From Sulfurovum sp. 16-42-52 (GTDB taxonomy: Bacteria; Campylobacterota; Campylobacteria; Campylobacterales; Sulfurovaceae): a DNA stretch of 64,000 bases. This document shows, one piece after another, positions 1 to 7,313 of this stretch. The notes under the pieces are model-generated. The model had not been told where the DNA came from. It made no database searches and was given only the letters and a program-made list of their open reading frames with translations. A program made the translations under genes and the position numbers. The stretch spans positions 79,602-143,601 of the forward strand of contig NCHB01000002.1 of NCBI GenBank assembly GCA_002281755.1. The letters are read 5' to 3'. How positions within the stretch are numbered: the first letter of the stretch is position 1; every line of letters begins with the position of its first letter.

Positions 1-1
1 T

Positions 2-772
2 ATATGGTGCCCGGGATGCGGCCATTTTTTTATTCTTAGGGCGCTTGCCCAGGCATTCGCCTGGCTAAAACTTCCAAAAGAACAGATCGGACTGATCTCC
101 GGTATCGGCTGTTCTTCAAGGATCCCTGCCTATATCAATGCGTATGGATTTCATGGTGTGCATGGACGTGCATTGGCTTTGGGAACGGGTTTAAAGGCTG
201 TACGTCCGGATATGCATGTGATCGTTGCCGGAGGGGATGGCGACGGATATTCCATCGGGGGAAACCATTTTATCCATGCCTGCCGGCGCAATATGGATAT
301 GACCTACATCGTTATGGACAATGAAGTATACGGTATGACAAAAGGGCAGCCATCGCCTACCACAGAGCCTGACTGGGAAAGCAAGTTTGCACCGCATGGA
401 ACGGGTATTCGTACCTTTAATCCACTCGGGGTTGCTTTGGCTTCAGGGGCAAGTTTCATAGCCCGTGGATTTGCGGGAGACCCCAATGGTCTTACGAAAC
501 TGATCGTAGAGGCCATAGAGCATAAAGGTTTTTCTCTTGTTGAGATCAAAAGTCCCTGCGTTACTTTTCGTCCGGAAGAGAAAGAGTGGAGCAAAACCAT
601 GCGGAAAATGAATGTGGTACCTACGGATGATGTGGTAGAAGCAGCCCGAAAAATCCACAGCAGTGACGGGCTGGATACAGGTATTTTCTATCAGGCAACA
701 TTACCGGTCTTTGAGCCTCATAGCACCAAAGGAAAAACGGTTTTGGATTTTGAAAAGGAGTTTGAAGTATGA
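2..772 (+). CDS. 2-oxoacid:ferredoxin oxidoreductase beta subunit (5'-truncated)
   Basis: The reading frame is open from base 2, so the gene begins before the window and its start is missing. The first residues read WCPGCGH, the conserved start of the TPP-binding beta subunit of 2-oxoacid:ferredoxin oxidoreductases. A GDGDGYSIGGNHF segment follows, the typical TPP/Mg site, then an NEVYGMTKGQ segment. The family oxidatively decarboxylates a 2-oxoacid to the acyl-CoA with ferredoxin, or runs in reverse in the reductive TCA cycle used by autotrophic Campylobacterota. The substrate (2-oxoglutarate or pyruvate) cannot be fixed from this subunit alone, though the length fits a KorB-like protein. 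The alpha subunit is expected just upstream. The stop overlaps the next start by 4 bp. Confidence 0.85.
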   Translation: MWCPGCGHFFILRALAQAFAWLKLPKEQIGLISGIGCSSRIPAYINAYGFHGVHGRALALGTGLKAVRPDMHVIVAGGDGDGYSIGGNHFIHACRRNMDMTYIVMDNEVYGMTKGQPSPTTEPDWESKFAPHGTGIRTFNPLGVALASGASFIARGFAGDPNGLTKLIVEAIEHKGFSLVEIKSPCVTFRPEEKEWSKTMRKMNVVPTDDVVEAARKIHSSDGLDTGIFYQATLPVFEPHSTKGKTVLDFEKEFEV

Positions 773-1308
773 ACCATCCTAAAGAAAACCATTTAGATCC
801 ACTCCGGGTGCTTGCCATGATACATGCCATGATAGAAGAATCCATTTACCACACAGAGACGTTTGCGTATACTTTGAATGTACACCATAATGACAAAGCG
901 GCCAAAGTATTCCATCTCATCTGTGAACAGTTCAAAGCAGAACAAGGTATCGTTTTGAACGGTACGCTTAATGTGGATCTGCCGACTATCCCTCCTTGGG
1001 AAGAACCTTATACAGAGTATATCCATCCCTCCTCAGTATTGATACATGCCAATTATCTAATGTCCGAATCGGAAGCCTGGAAATTAATGCATGAGATGGT
1101 CGAAATACATAAGCGTTTTTACACTTTTTTATGTAAAGAAAATAGTGTAAATACGCTATTCAGCGTTGTAGACCAATTGGTAAACTATTGCAATGACTGT
1201 GGAGAAAAAAATAAAAGACTGGAAGCGAAAGCAGAAACAAATCGGAGTAAAAGCAGTGAAGATATTGATATCATTGCTCTTCATAGTAATGAAGGCGGAC
1301 TTTGGTGA
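769..1308 (+). CDS. Hypothetical helical protein, ferritin-like appearance
   Basis: Protein of 179 aa, translationally coupled to the preceding oxidoreductase subunit through an ATGA overlap. It is predicted to be largely helical, with repeated His/Glu patterns near the N-terminus (HAMIEESIYHTETF, HHNDKAAKVFHLICEQ) that recall ferritin-like or rubrerythrin-like bundles, but I see no clean pair of ExxH iron motifs. One CNDCG cluster lies near residue 144. I do not recognise the family. The coupling suggests a role linked to the ferredoxin-dependent enzyme, for example assembly or protection from oxygen; that is inference only. Confidence 0.6.
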   Translation: MNHPKENHLDPLRVLAMIHAMIEESIYHTETFAYTLNVHHNDKAAKVFHLICEQFKAEQGIVLNGTLNVDLPTIPPWEEPYTEYIHPSSVLIHANYLMSESEAWKLMHEMVEIHKRFYTFLCKENSVNTLFSVVDQLVNYCNDCGEKNKRLEAKAETNRSKSSEDIDIIALHSNEGGLW

Positions 1309-1387
1309 ACTCCGTCAAATAGACAGCACTGGATACAAAAATCTTATAGAAGTATGATGAAAACATTCATATAAGAGAAAAAGGGTA

Positions 1388-2182
1388 TCAGCCGCATTTC
1401 CCCGGTGCACATTTCATACCGTTAAACTGTCCTGTCATAGTGCCGTTGATACTCTCTTGCTGCATTTTTTTCATTTTTTCTTTCATCATCTCAGGATGTG
1501 CGATAAAGTTGTATCCTTTGTAAAGCGTGATACCGCCATAGAGCACGACAAGCAGGGCAGCAAGTTTCATCATGGTACCTCGAAGTGAACCTTTTTGTAA
1601 AAATTTGGTGACGAAACCTAGAAAAAAGAGTGCAGGGATGGTAGCAAGACCAAAAGTAGCCATGACTAATGCCCCGGCAAAAGGATTGGCTGTACTGGCT
1701 GCAAAGATAGCAAAAGAGTAAACAAGTCCACAAGGAATCAGTCCATTTAATACCCCTAAAAGATAAAAACTTCGATAAGAACGCGAAGACATGAGTGTTC
1801 TAAAACTTTTTTGAAACCATGGGTATCTTGAAACAGACCACTCCGCAGAGTTTAAAAACTTGAATTTCCCCAGAAGCGAAAGACCCGCAAGTATCATCAG
1901 GATACCCGTTAGAACAAAAAGAAGCCCTTTGGTTGTGGGTGTGAAAGCGACCACTTGACCGATAAAACCAAAGAGTGCACCTAGGGCAGTATAGGTGGTC
2001 ACACGACCAAAATTATACGCCAAATGTGAAAATGTTTGTTGGGCATAGCTTGATTTTTGGTCTATCTTTGTAGAACTGTAGGCAACGACAATCCCGCCAC
2101 ACATCCCAATACAATGCCCCACACTTCCTAAAAAAGCGGTCGTAAGAATGATGATTAAATCTATATTTCCCATATGTGGCAT
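1388..2182 (-). CDS. TauE/SafE-like (DsbD_2 type) membrane protein with C-terminal Cys/Met tail
   Basis: 264 aa with about six membrane segments. The N-terminal GSVGHCIGMCGG motif and a second LNGLIPCGLVYS motif are typical of the sulfite exporter TauE/SafE / UreH-like transmembrane family (DsbD_2), often found near cytochrome cbb3 and copper-handling genes. The C-terminal tail after residue 230 is Met- and Lys-rich and ends MKCAPGKCG, a probable metal-binding tail that also occurs, in variant form, on the DUF4395-like protein at 7314-7988. Export or transfer of copper or reductant is the likely role; the substrate is not determined. No gene follows on the same strand before the left edge. 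Confidence 0.75.
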   Translation of the reverse strand: MPHMGNIDLIIILTTAFLGSVGHCIGMCGGIVVAYSSTKIDQKSSYAQQTFSHLAYNFGRVTTYTALGALFGFIGQVVAFTPTTKGLLFVLTGILMILAGLSLLGKFKFLNSAEWSVSRYPWFQKSFRTLMSSRSYRSFYLLGVLNGLIPCGLVYSFAIFAASTANPFAGALVMATFGLATIPALFFLGFVTKFLQKGSLRGTMMKLAALLVVLYGGITLYKGYNFIAHPEMMKEKMKKMQQESINGTMTGQFNGMKCAPGKCG

Positions 2183-2241
2183 CCATTTGTTAAGTTTTTA
2201 AAACTATAGTATACTTTTGTTAAATTGGTGTTAAGGATGAG

Positions 2242-2682
2242 ATGGTGTTTCAGGCTGTAAAGCGCAATATGATGAAAATGTTTAGAGAGTTGCTGGTCTA
2301 TCACCATAGTTCGCTGGAGTATCGAGCCAAGATTTTGACACTTTTGGTTTCAGCCAATGGTGACATCTGTGAATGTGAAAAACAAAAACTCAAAGATATA
2401 GCTCACACTATCTACAAAGACGATCATGAAAGGGCAGAACTGCTTTTGGATGCCGTTTATGAATACCATACGAAAATTATAAACAATAACGGGCTTGATT
2501 TCGAACACCTTATCATGCTTGTGGAGAAAGAAACAAAAGAGATCAAACGTTTTGCGCAAAAGATAGACATGGATCTTCTGGTTCAGCTACATGAGTGTGT
2601 CGAAGATGAAGATGACAGATTGTTTCAAGAGCGTATTTTGGATTTTTTACAAAACCTTAAGGATGAATATCTTATGGCTTAA
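2242..2682 (+). CDS. Hypothetical protein, possibly TerB-like
   Basis: 146 aa, soluble and rich in charged residues. The stretch ILTLLVSANGDICECEKQKLKDIA, with a following acidic helical region, resembles the calcium-binding loop-helix arrangement of TerB-like domains (a LxxxxxxADGxxxxxE pattern), but the match is weak. An AAGGATGAG ribosome site sits directly before the ATG at 2242. A second methionine pair ten codons in (2269) is a possible alternative start. The gene is divergent from the TauE-like gene and precedes a small Cys-rich gene by 26 bp, so the two may be co-transcribed. Confidence 0.55.
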   Translation: MVFQAVKRNMMKMFRELLVYHHSSLEYRAKILTLLVSANGDICECEKQKLKDIAHTIYKDDHERAELLLDAVYEYHTKIINNNGLDFEHLIMLVEKETKEIKRFAQKIDMDLLVQLHECVEDEDDRLFQERILDFLQNLKDEYLMA

Positions 2683-2708
2683 CTATCAAAAAAAGATAGG
2701 AGGATACC

Positions 2709-2906
2709 GTGAGTTCAGGTTGGGGATGTCAATTTATGGGAACAAAGGGTGAAGATAAAGAGTGGTGTTTAAAGTTGCATCATCATTGCGAGCCTGGTTG
2801 CAAAGGGTGTATTATTGCAGGTAAAGTTGAATTTACACAGCCAAATATCTCTGATGAACAAGAACAAAAAGTAAAAAATCGCTCAGACAATCCGCTTAAG
2901 AGGTAG
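2709..2906 (+). CDS. Small cysteine-rich protein (65 aa)
   Basis: Starts at a GTG preceded by a perfect AGGAGG (2698-2703) at 5-nt spacing, which supports it as a real gene. Five cysteines (7, 20, 27, 31, 34) and three consecutive histidines precede the CEPGCKGC segment, so it probably binds a metal such as Zn or Cu, or an Fe-S cluster. There is no signal peptide or membrane segment. The C-terminal half is hydrophilic. I do not recognise a named family. It lies convergent with msrA, two bases away. Confidence 0.6.
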   Translation: MSSGWGCQFMGTKGEDKEWCLKLHHHCEPGCKGCIIAGKVEFTQPNISDEQEQKVKNRSDNPLKR

Positions 2907-2907
2907 C

Positions 2908-3435
2908 CTATGCCATTTCTTTTGCAAATTTTGCTCTCAGTTTTGCCAGCTTGGGTGGTATGACTGCCATGCAGTAGCCTTGGGTTTGGTTGAGCCGGTA
3001 GTAGTCTTGATGGTAGTTTTCTGCTTTATAATACGATTTTAGCGGCTCTATGGTAGTAACGATGGGTTGGTCATACTCTTTTTGTGCAGCTTCAATTGCT
3101 CCCTCAGCCGCTTCTTTTGTCTCTTCATCGGTGTAGAGTATGGTGGAGCGATACTGTGTACCTCTGTCTGCGCCTTGTTGATTGAGCGTAGTAGGGTTAT
3201 GTGTTGCAAAGAAGATATCAAGTAGGGTATCTGCTGTAATAATATCTTCATTGTAGGTAATCTTGATGACTTCTGCATGCCCAGTTTCACCCGTGCAAAT
3301 ATCTCTATAGCTTGGATTGAGTGTGTGTCCGTTGGCATAACCGCTTTCAACATCGCTCACCCCTTTTAGAAGTTCAAATACCGCTTCGGTACACCAGAAA
3401 CATCCACCACCCACTATTAGTTCTTTTGTTGCCAT
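2908..3435 (-). CDS. msrA: Peptide methionine sulfoxide reductase MsrA
   Basis: 175 aa, full length for the family. It reduces the S-epimer of methionine sulfoxide in proteins and free methionine, repairing oxidative damage. The signature GGGCFWC gives the catalytic Cys12, followed by the conserved GYANG, GHAEV and YRSTI elements and the C-terminal NYHQDYY motif. Resolving cysteines of some MsrA types are not obvious near the C-terminus apart from the Cys in the GYCMAVIPPK segment. It is divergent from trxC; thioredoxin is the usual reductant for MsrA, so the pairing makes functional sense. The stop is two bases from the convergent Cys-rich gene. Confidence 0.93.
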   Translation of the reverse strand: MATKELIVGGGCFWCTEAVFELLKGVSDVESGYANGHTLNPSYRDICTGETGHAEVIKITYNEDIITADTLLDIFFATHNPTTLNQQGADRGTQYRSTILYTDEETKEAAEGAIEAAQKEYDQPIVTTIEPLKSYYKAENYHQDYYRLNQTQGYCMAVIPPKLAKLRAKFAKEMA

Positions 3436-3476
3436 TTGACACTCCTTGTTAGTGTATTTATGTTTACTTTATTTGC

Positions 3477-3482
3477 TATAAT
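3477..3482 (+). promoter_or_regulatory. -10 element for trxC operon
   Basis: TATAAT inside the string TGCTATAAT, about 44 bp before the trxC start. No convincing -35 is seen at standard spacing, which is normal for sigma-70 promoters of Campylobacterota. Confidence 0.55.
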
Positions 3483-3525
3483 ACCCAAGAAACTAAAAAC
3501 TATTCTAAAGAAAGGAAGAAGCCTG

Positions 3526-3954
3526 ATGAATGTGAATGTTGTCTGTCCGCATTGTCTTAAAGTCAATCGTATCCCTAAAAAAGAGTCTTATCTAAAAGCC
3601 AACTGCGGTGAATGCAAGAAGTCATTGCTTGAAAGTAAACCTGTATCTGTGGATGCCAACATACTGGCACTCTTTTTAGCCAATTCCGATATCCCCGTTA
3701 TAGTAGATTTTTGGGCGCCTTGGTGTGGTCCCTGCTTGCAGATGGCTCCGGCATTTGAAGAGGTGGCACTTAGTATGCCGCTTCAGGCACAGTTTTTAAA
3801 AGTCAACACCGATGAGCAACAAGCTCTTGGAGGAAAGTACCGCATACAGAGCATACCTACACTTATCGCATTTAAAGCAGGAAAAGAAGTCGACCGGGTA
3901 TCTGGGGCGTTTCAGAGCCTGCAGTTAAAAGCATGGGTGAAGCGACAGCTATAA
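3526..3954 (+). CDS. trxC: Thioredoxin 2 (zinc-ribbon thioredoxin)
   Basis: 142 aa from the ATG at 3526, chosen because an AAAGGAAG ribosome site precedes it and because the -10 element at 3477 excludes the longer upstream reading. Four cysteines (7, 10, 27, 30) form an N-terminal zinc ribbon typical of TrxC; the thioredoxin fold follows with the redox motif WCGPC (Cys67/Cys70) and the cis-proline segment IPTL. It reduces protein disulfides in the cytoplasm and can serve msrA, encoded divergently. Its stop TAA shares a base with the response-regulator ATG (TAATG), so the two are translationally coupled and the two-component system may respond to redox or envelope stress. Confidence 0.92.
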   Translation: MNVNVVCPHCLKVNRIPKKESYLKANCGECKKSLLESKPVSVDANILALFLANSDIPVIVDFWAPWCGPCLQMAPAFEEVALSMPLQAQFLKVNTDEQQALGGKYRIQSIPTLIAFKAGKEVDRVSGAFQSLQLKAWVKRQL

Positions 3955-4625
3955 TGAGCAAAATCCTATTACTCGAAGATGATGCTAATCTCAATGAAAC
4001 CATCACAGAATTTTTAGAAGAGAAAGGCTATCAGGTTGTCTCTGTCTATGATGGATATGAAGCACAGGAAAAACTCTATGAAAGCCAGTACGATGTCCTT
4101 TTATTGGATGTTAATACCCCTGGTATCAACGGTTTTGACCTTTTAAAAGAGGCACGCAAGCATGCGGTTTTGGCACCTGCAGTGTTTATTACTTCTCTGG
4201 ATTCGGTAGACGATCTTGAAAAAGGTTTTAACAGCGGCTGTGATGACTATATACGCAAACCGTTTTCGCTTAAAGAATTGCACATACGTGTTGAAACACT
4301 GATAAAACGCGGATTTTATCATGAAACAAAAGAGTTGATGACCATCTCTAAAAATATTGCGTATACGATTAAGAACAATGAACTGATTATTGAAGGTGAA
4401 ACGGTCTCTTTGGGACATAAAGAGTCGATGCTGCTCAAGCTTTTTATGAAAAATGAGGGTGAGATTATTGCGCATGAGCGTATTTATGAGCATTTATGGG
4501 ATTATGATGAAGAACCCAGCGATACAGCACTGCGTACCTATATCAAAAATCTGCGCAAAATCATAGGCAAGGAAAGAATTGTTAGTATTAAAAAACAAGG
4601 ATACAAGTTCATTGCTGAAAAGTGA
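3954..4625 (+). CDS. OmpR/PhoB-family response regulator
   Basis: 223 aa from the ATG overlapping the trxC stop. Receiver domain (about 1-118): acidic pair LEDD, phospho-acceptor Asp52 in LLLDVNTPG, conserved Thr/Ser region FITS and Lys in IRKPF. The usual Met-Pro after the phospho-acceptor is Thr-Pro here. C-terminal winged helix (about 130-223) with the DTALRTYIKNLRKIIG recognition region and GYKF hairpin, so it is a DNA-binding transcription factor. Its partner kinase overlaps it by 14 bp. The target is unknown; the nearest candidates are the periplasmic cytochrome genes downstream. Confidence 0.9.
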   Translation: MSKILLLEDDANLNETITEFLEEKGYQVVSVYDGYEAQEKLYESQYDVLLLDVNTPGINGFDLLKEARKHAVLAPAVFITSLDSVDDLEKGFNSGCDDYIRKPFSLKELHIRVETLIKRGFYHETKELMTISKNIAYTIKNNELIIEGETVSLGHKESMLLKLFMKNEGEIIAHERIYEHLWDYDEEPSDTALRTYIKNLRKIIGKERIVSIKKQGYKFIAEK

Positions 4626-5766
4626 AAAAAAATCTCTTTTTAGGTTTTTAGCACTTTATACCATGATGGTTATCTTTATGATCATGTTGTTGTCTCTGTT
4701 TTATTATCAGAGCCAAGAGAAGCTGATGCTCTCCGATCAGCGTGCGATGCTTACCAAATATGCCTATATACATACCAAAAGACTGAAAGTTTTGCATCAT
4801 TATTTTGATGAGCGAACAGAGTATCCGCGTGATCCTCGTTTTAAGTCTGCCATTTATGATCTTGAGTATATGAAGATATTTTCACTGCTTGAAGAGCAGA
4901 ATGTGCGTTTTGATGAAGAGATTTATATCATCAATAATCATATACACTTGGTAAAGACGTTGGATGAGTTTTATTTGGGGGCAAAGTATCTTGTTGTTGA
5001 GGTAAAAGACAGCGGCGCATGGAGAGGTGATATATGGAAAAACATCATCGGGTACGGGTTCTTGGCGTTGATGTTTTTTATGCTTTTTGGTCTCTATTTT
5101 GCTAAAATGTTTCTTAAACCGATGCGCGATTCGATTGTTTTATTGGATAAGTTCATTAAAGATACGACCCATGAGCTCAATACCCCGCTTTCAGCGATAT
5201 TGGCAAACATTGAGATGATGGATACAGAGGTTATGGGAGAGAAGAACAAAACCAAATTGGCTCGTATCAACATAGCCGCCAAGACGGTTTCTGTACTCTA
5301 TAGGGATTTAACTTATCTGACTTTAGACCACGAAAAAGGAAACCAGGACGAAGCCATCGCACTGAAAGAACTCATTTATGACAGAACCGAATATTTTTCC
5401 GTTTTGGCGCAGTCAAAACACTTAGAATGCAATCTGGATTTGGAAGAGGCAAGTATCACGATGGATAGACGCAAATTTACCAGAGTGATTGACAATCTTA
5501 TCTCCAATGCGATTAAATACAATAAACGAAACGGCACGGTCGGAATCACATTAAGAGAAGGTATGCTTGTAATTTGGGATACAGGTATCGGCATGAAAGA
5601 AGAAAACATTCCCTTTGTGTTTGACAGATATATACGTTTTAATGAGAGTGAGGGTGGATTTGGTGTTGGTCTGAGTATCGTTAAACAAATTCTGGATGAA
5701 TATCATATTTCAATCCAAGTGCAGTCAAAAGAAGAAGAGGGTACACGTATGGTGTTAAGATGGTAA
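4612..5766 (+). CDS. Sensor histidine kinase
   Basis: 384 aa if started at the TTG at 4612; the frame is open further upstream, but there it lies inside the regulator gene. An AAGGA lies 11 nt upstream of this TTG. Two membrane segments (about 9-32 and 143-166) flank a periplasmic sensor of about 110 residues with no recognised fold. The HisKA phospho-acceptor is His187 in the THELNTPL box. The ATPase domain shows the N box (DNLISNAIKYN), G1 (DTGIGM), F box (FVFDRYIRF) and G2 (GFGVGLSIV). The kinase phosphorylates the regulator encoded just upstream. The exact start is uncertain by about ten codons. Confidence 0.9.
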   Translation: MLKSEKKSLFRFLALYTMMVIFMIMLLSLFYYQSQEKLMLSDQRAMLTKYAYIHTKRLKVLHHYFDERTEYPRDPRFKSAIYDLEYMKIFSLLEEQNVRFDEEIYIINNHIHLVKTLDEFYLGAKYLVVEVKDSGAWRGDIWKNIIGYGFLALMFFMLFGLYFAKMFLKPMRDSIVLLDKFIKDTTHELNTPLSAILANIEMMDTEVMGEKNKTKLARINIAAKTVSVLYRDLTYLTLDHEKGNQDEAIALKELIYDRTEYFSVLAQSKHLECNLDLEEASITMDRRKFTRVIDNLISNAIKYNKRNGTVGITLREGMLVIWDTGIGMKEENIPFVFDRYIRFNESEGGFGVGLSIVKQILDEYHISIQVQSKEEEGTRMVLRW

Positions 5767-6092
5767 AGTATATTGTCATGATAGCTTTGAGTGTTTCAGG
5801 TTTGTATTGCCAAGATGCCTATGAGCGTCATTGTGTGGAGTGTCATCAAGAACTTCCCACCTCCTTACAAGAGATGTTTAAGCGCTATCTGCTTGTCTAT
5901 AGCGGTGAACAAAATGTCAAAGCGGGACTCAAGCATTATTTAAAACATCCCCTCAAAGAGATATCGGTTATGGACGATTTATTTCTTGAAAATTATGGGG
6001 TGAAAGAGAAAACCACTTTATCAGATAGTGACATTGATGAGGCTTTAGATAGTTACTGGAATAAGTTTAAGGTTTTTAATAAGTTGAAGTAG
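5760..6092 (+). CDS. Small periplasmic monohaem c-type protein
   Basis: 110 aa. A short hydrophobic signal (residues 3-17, ending near YCQ) is followed by one haem-binding CVECH motif at about residues 25-29. The rest is hydrophilic with no clear axial Met motif, so it is not a classical c553. The gene overlaps the histidine-kinase stop by 7 bp and is therefore part of the trxC-regulator-kinase operon. A periplasmic haem protein fused to this operon could be an electron carrier or the redox sensor input for the kinase; this is inference. Confidence 0.7.
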   Translation: MVKYIVMIALSVSGLYCQDAYERHCVECHQELPTSLQEMFKRYLLVYSGEQNVKAGLKHYLKHPLKEISVMDDLFLENYGVKEKTTLSDSDIDEALDSYWNKFKVFNKLK

Positions 6093-6138
6093 TTACAATA
6101 AGTTTGGATAAGGTTAAATTATACAGATAAGGATTACA

Positions 6139-6462
6139 ATGAAAAAATTACTTACAGCGCTTACATTGGTGGCATTCACAATGGTCAGTACACCTACAAC
6201 TGCAACAGCAAGTGTAGCAACAGGTCAAAAGATCTTTAAAAAGAAACTAAGAAAATACTGTGGTTTTTCCGGTGTAAGGTTTGCAAGACTGCATTCACAA
6301 GATGAATGGGAAGAGCTCTATGAGAGCGGAAAGTTTATTGATGAAACAAAAAGACTTTGCCCTAAATTGGATGTAACAAAAATCAAAAAAACATGGTGGA
6401 AAGAAATTTATGATTTCACTTACGAGTACGGCACCGGTGGTTCTCACGTTCCTAAGTGTTAA
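6139..6462 (+). CDS. Periplasmic three-cysteine protein, paralog 1
   Basis: 107 aa with a Sec signal peptide (about 1-25, TATA-S-V cleavage region). The mature part begins like a cytochrome c (GQKIFKKKLRKYC) but has no CxxCH. It shares with the next gene the pattern GQKI-x-KKL-x(3)-C, RFA/KFA, H-x-QDEWE, GKF-x-DE, LCPK, YDF-x-YEY and a C-terminal cysteine, giving three conserved Cys (about 41, 74, 107). Family function unknown. It may be a haem-less cytochrome-like or metal-binding periplasmic protein; the downstream c553 suggests an electron-transfer or metal-delivery setting. A strong terminator follows at 6480. Confidence 0.7.
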   Translation: MKKLLTALTLVAFTMVSTPTTATASVATGQKIFKKKLRKYCGFSGVRFARLHSQDEWEELYESGKFIDETKRLCPKLDVTKIKKTWWKEIYDFTYEYGTGGSHVPKC

Positions 6463-6479
6463 GACTGATGTAACTTCCT

Positions 6480-6514
6480 GAAGCAGAAGTCTGTCTTCTG
6501 CTTCTAATTTTTTT
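6480..6514 (+). terminator. Rho-independent terminator
   Basis: Perfect 10-bp stem GAAGCAGAAG (6480-6489) / CTTCTGCTTC (6495-6504) with a 5-nt loop, followed by TAA and a run of seven T. It ends the first three-cysteine gene and isolates the second. Confidence 0.9.
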
Positions 6515-6540
6515 CTACACTTCACAATACTTTCACGATT

Positions 6541-6558
6541 GTATGTTATGATACATAC
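6541..6558 (+). promoter_or_regulatory. Palindrome over a -10 element
   Basis: GTATGT (6541-6546) and ACATAC (6553-6558) are a perfect inverted repeat flanking TATGAT (6547-6552), a plausible -10 hexamer, 26 bp before the start of the second three-cysteine gene. A repressor bound here would block the promoter. No known operator matches that I recognise. Confidence 0.45.
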
Positions 6559-6583
6559 GCTAAATAAAATAAAAGGAATTAAA

Positions 6584-6898
6584 ATGAATACAGTAACAAA
6601 AATAGCGCTTGCTACTCTACTTGGTATGACGCTATTTTCATCATCTGCAATGGCGGATGTAAAAAAAGGTCAAAAAATTTACCTTAAAAAGCTCAAAGCG
6701 CCATGTAATATGGGTGGAGACAAATTTGCACAAAAACATACGCAAGATGAGTGGGAATCTATCCAGCAAGCTGGAAAATTTGCTGATGAAGTAACTAAAC
6801 TTTGCCCGAAAGCAAAAATAACACCAAAGCAAATTCCTGATGTGTATGATTTTGTATACGAGTATGCTAGCGATTCAGGAAATATACCAAGCTGTTAA
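6584..6898 (+). CDS. Periplasmic three-cysteine protein, paralog 2
   Basis: 104 aa from the ATG at 6584, chosen because an AAAAGGAATTAAA ribosome site precedes it and a clean signal peptide (MNTVTKIALATLL... AMA-D) then begins the protein. Tandem paralog of the gene at 6139: same GQKI, HTQDEWE, GKFADE, LCPK and YDFVYEY blocks and the same three cysteines, with about 45 percent identity judged by eye over the mature part. It has its own promoter and follows a terminator, so the two copies are separately expressed. Function unknown. Confidence 0.7.
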   Translation: MNTVTKIALATLLGMTLFSSSAMADVKKGQKIYLKKLKAPCNMGGDKFAQKHTQDEWESIQQAGKFADEVTKLCPKAKITPKQIPDVYDFVYEYASDSGNIPSC

Positions 6899-6980
6899 GC
6901 TGTCTTGCTCTAAAATGGCGGTGGAAGTTCTGTCTGCAGACTTCTTGAGGTAACTATATAAACTTTAAAAAGGAAATAAA

Positions 6981-7277
6981 ATGAAAAAAATTGCAATCGC
7001 AATGCTTCTTGCTGGATCTACTTTGCTTATGGCTGACGGTGCTGCTGCTTATGCTAAATGCGTAGGCTGTCATGGTGCAAACGGAGAAAAAGCTGCGCTC
7101 GGTAAATCTGCAATCATCACAGGTCAAGATGCTGCTAAAACTATTGAGCAACTTAACGGATACAAAGCGGGTACACTGAACCAACACGGTATGGGTGGTC
7201 TTATGAAAGGTCAAGTAGCTTCTATGGATGATGCTGCTATCAAAGCTGTTGCAGATCATATTGCTGCAATGAAGTAA
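6981..7277 (+). CDS. Cytochrome c553-type monohaem protein
   Basis: 98 aa: signal peptide (about 1-18, LLMA-DG), haem motif CVGCHG at about residues 27-31, and axial Met in the GMGGLMKGQV segment. Small soluble periplasmic electron carrier between the quinol-oxidising complex and terminal oxidases or reductases. It starts with a clear AAAAAGGAAATAAA ribosome site. Closely similar to the haem domain of the lipoprotein cytochrome at 58815-59288 (shared GYKAGT, GMG, LMxGQV, VAxxIAxxK). It is the last gene of the leftward periplasmic cluster and ends at a perfect hairpin. Confidence 0.9.
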   Translation: MKKIAIAMLLAGSTLLMADGAAAYAKCVGCHGANGEKAALGKSAIITGQDAAKTIEQLNGYKAGTLNQHGMGGLMKGQVASMDDAAIKAVADHIAAMK

Positions 7278-7282
7278 TCTTA

Positions 7283-7308
7283 TGTGACACAAGTTTCCTT
7301 GTGTCACA
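7283..7308. terminator. Bidirectional terminator hairpin
   Basis: Perfect 11-bp stem TGTGACACAAG (7283-7293) / CTTGTGTCACA (7298-7308) with a TTTC loop, between the convergent cytochrome and DUF4395-like genes. There is no long T tract on either side. Confidence 0.75.
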
Positions 7309-7313
7309 CTCAT

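Noticed and set aside
158..772. Starting the KOR beta subunit at the ATG at 158.
   Set aside because: The frame is open back to base 2 and those codons encode the conserved CPGCGH motif, so the gene is cut by the window edge.
4579..4612. A longer N-terminus for the histidine kinase.
   Set aside because: It would lie wholly inside the response-regulator gene without a suitable ribosome site; the TTG at 4612 gives a normal short lead into the first membrane helix.
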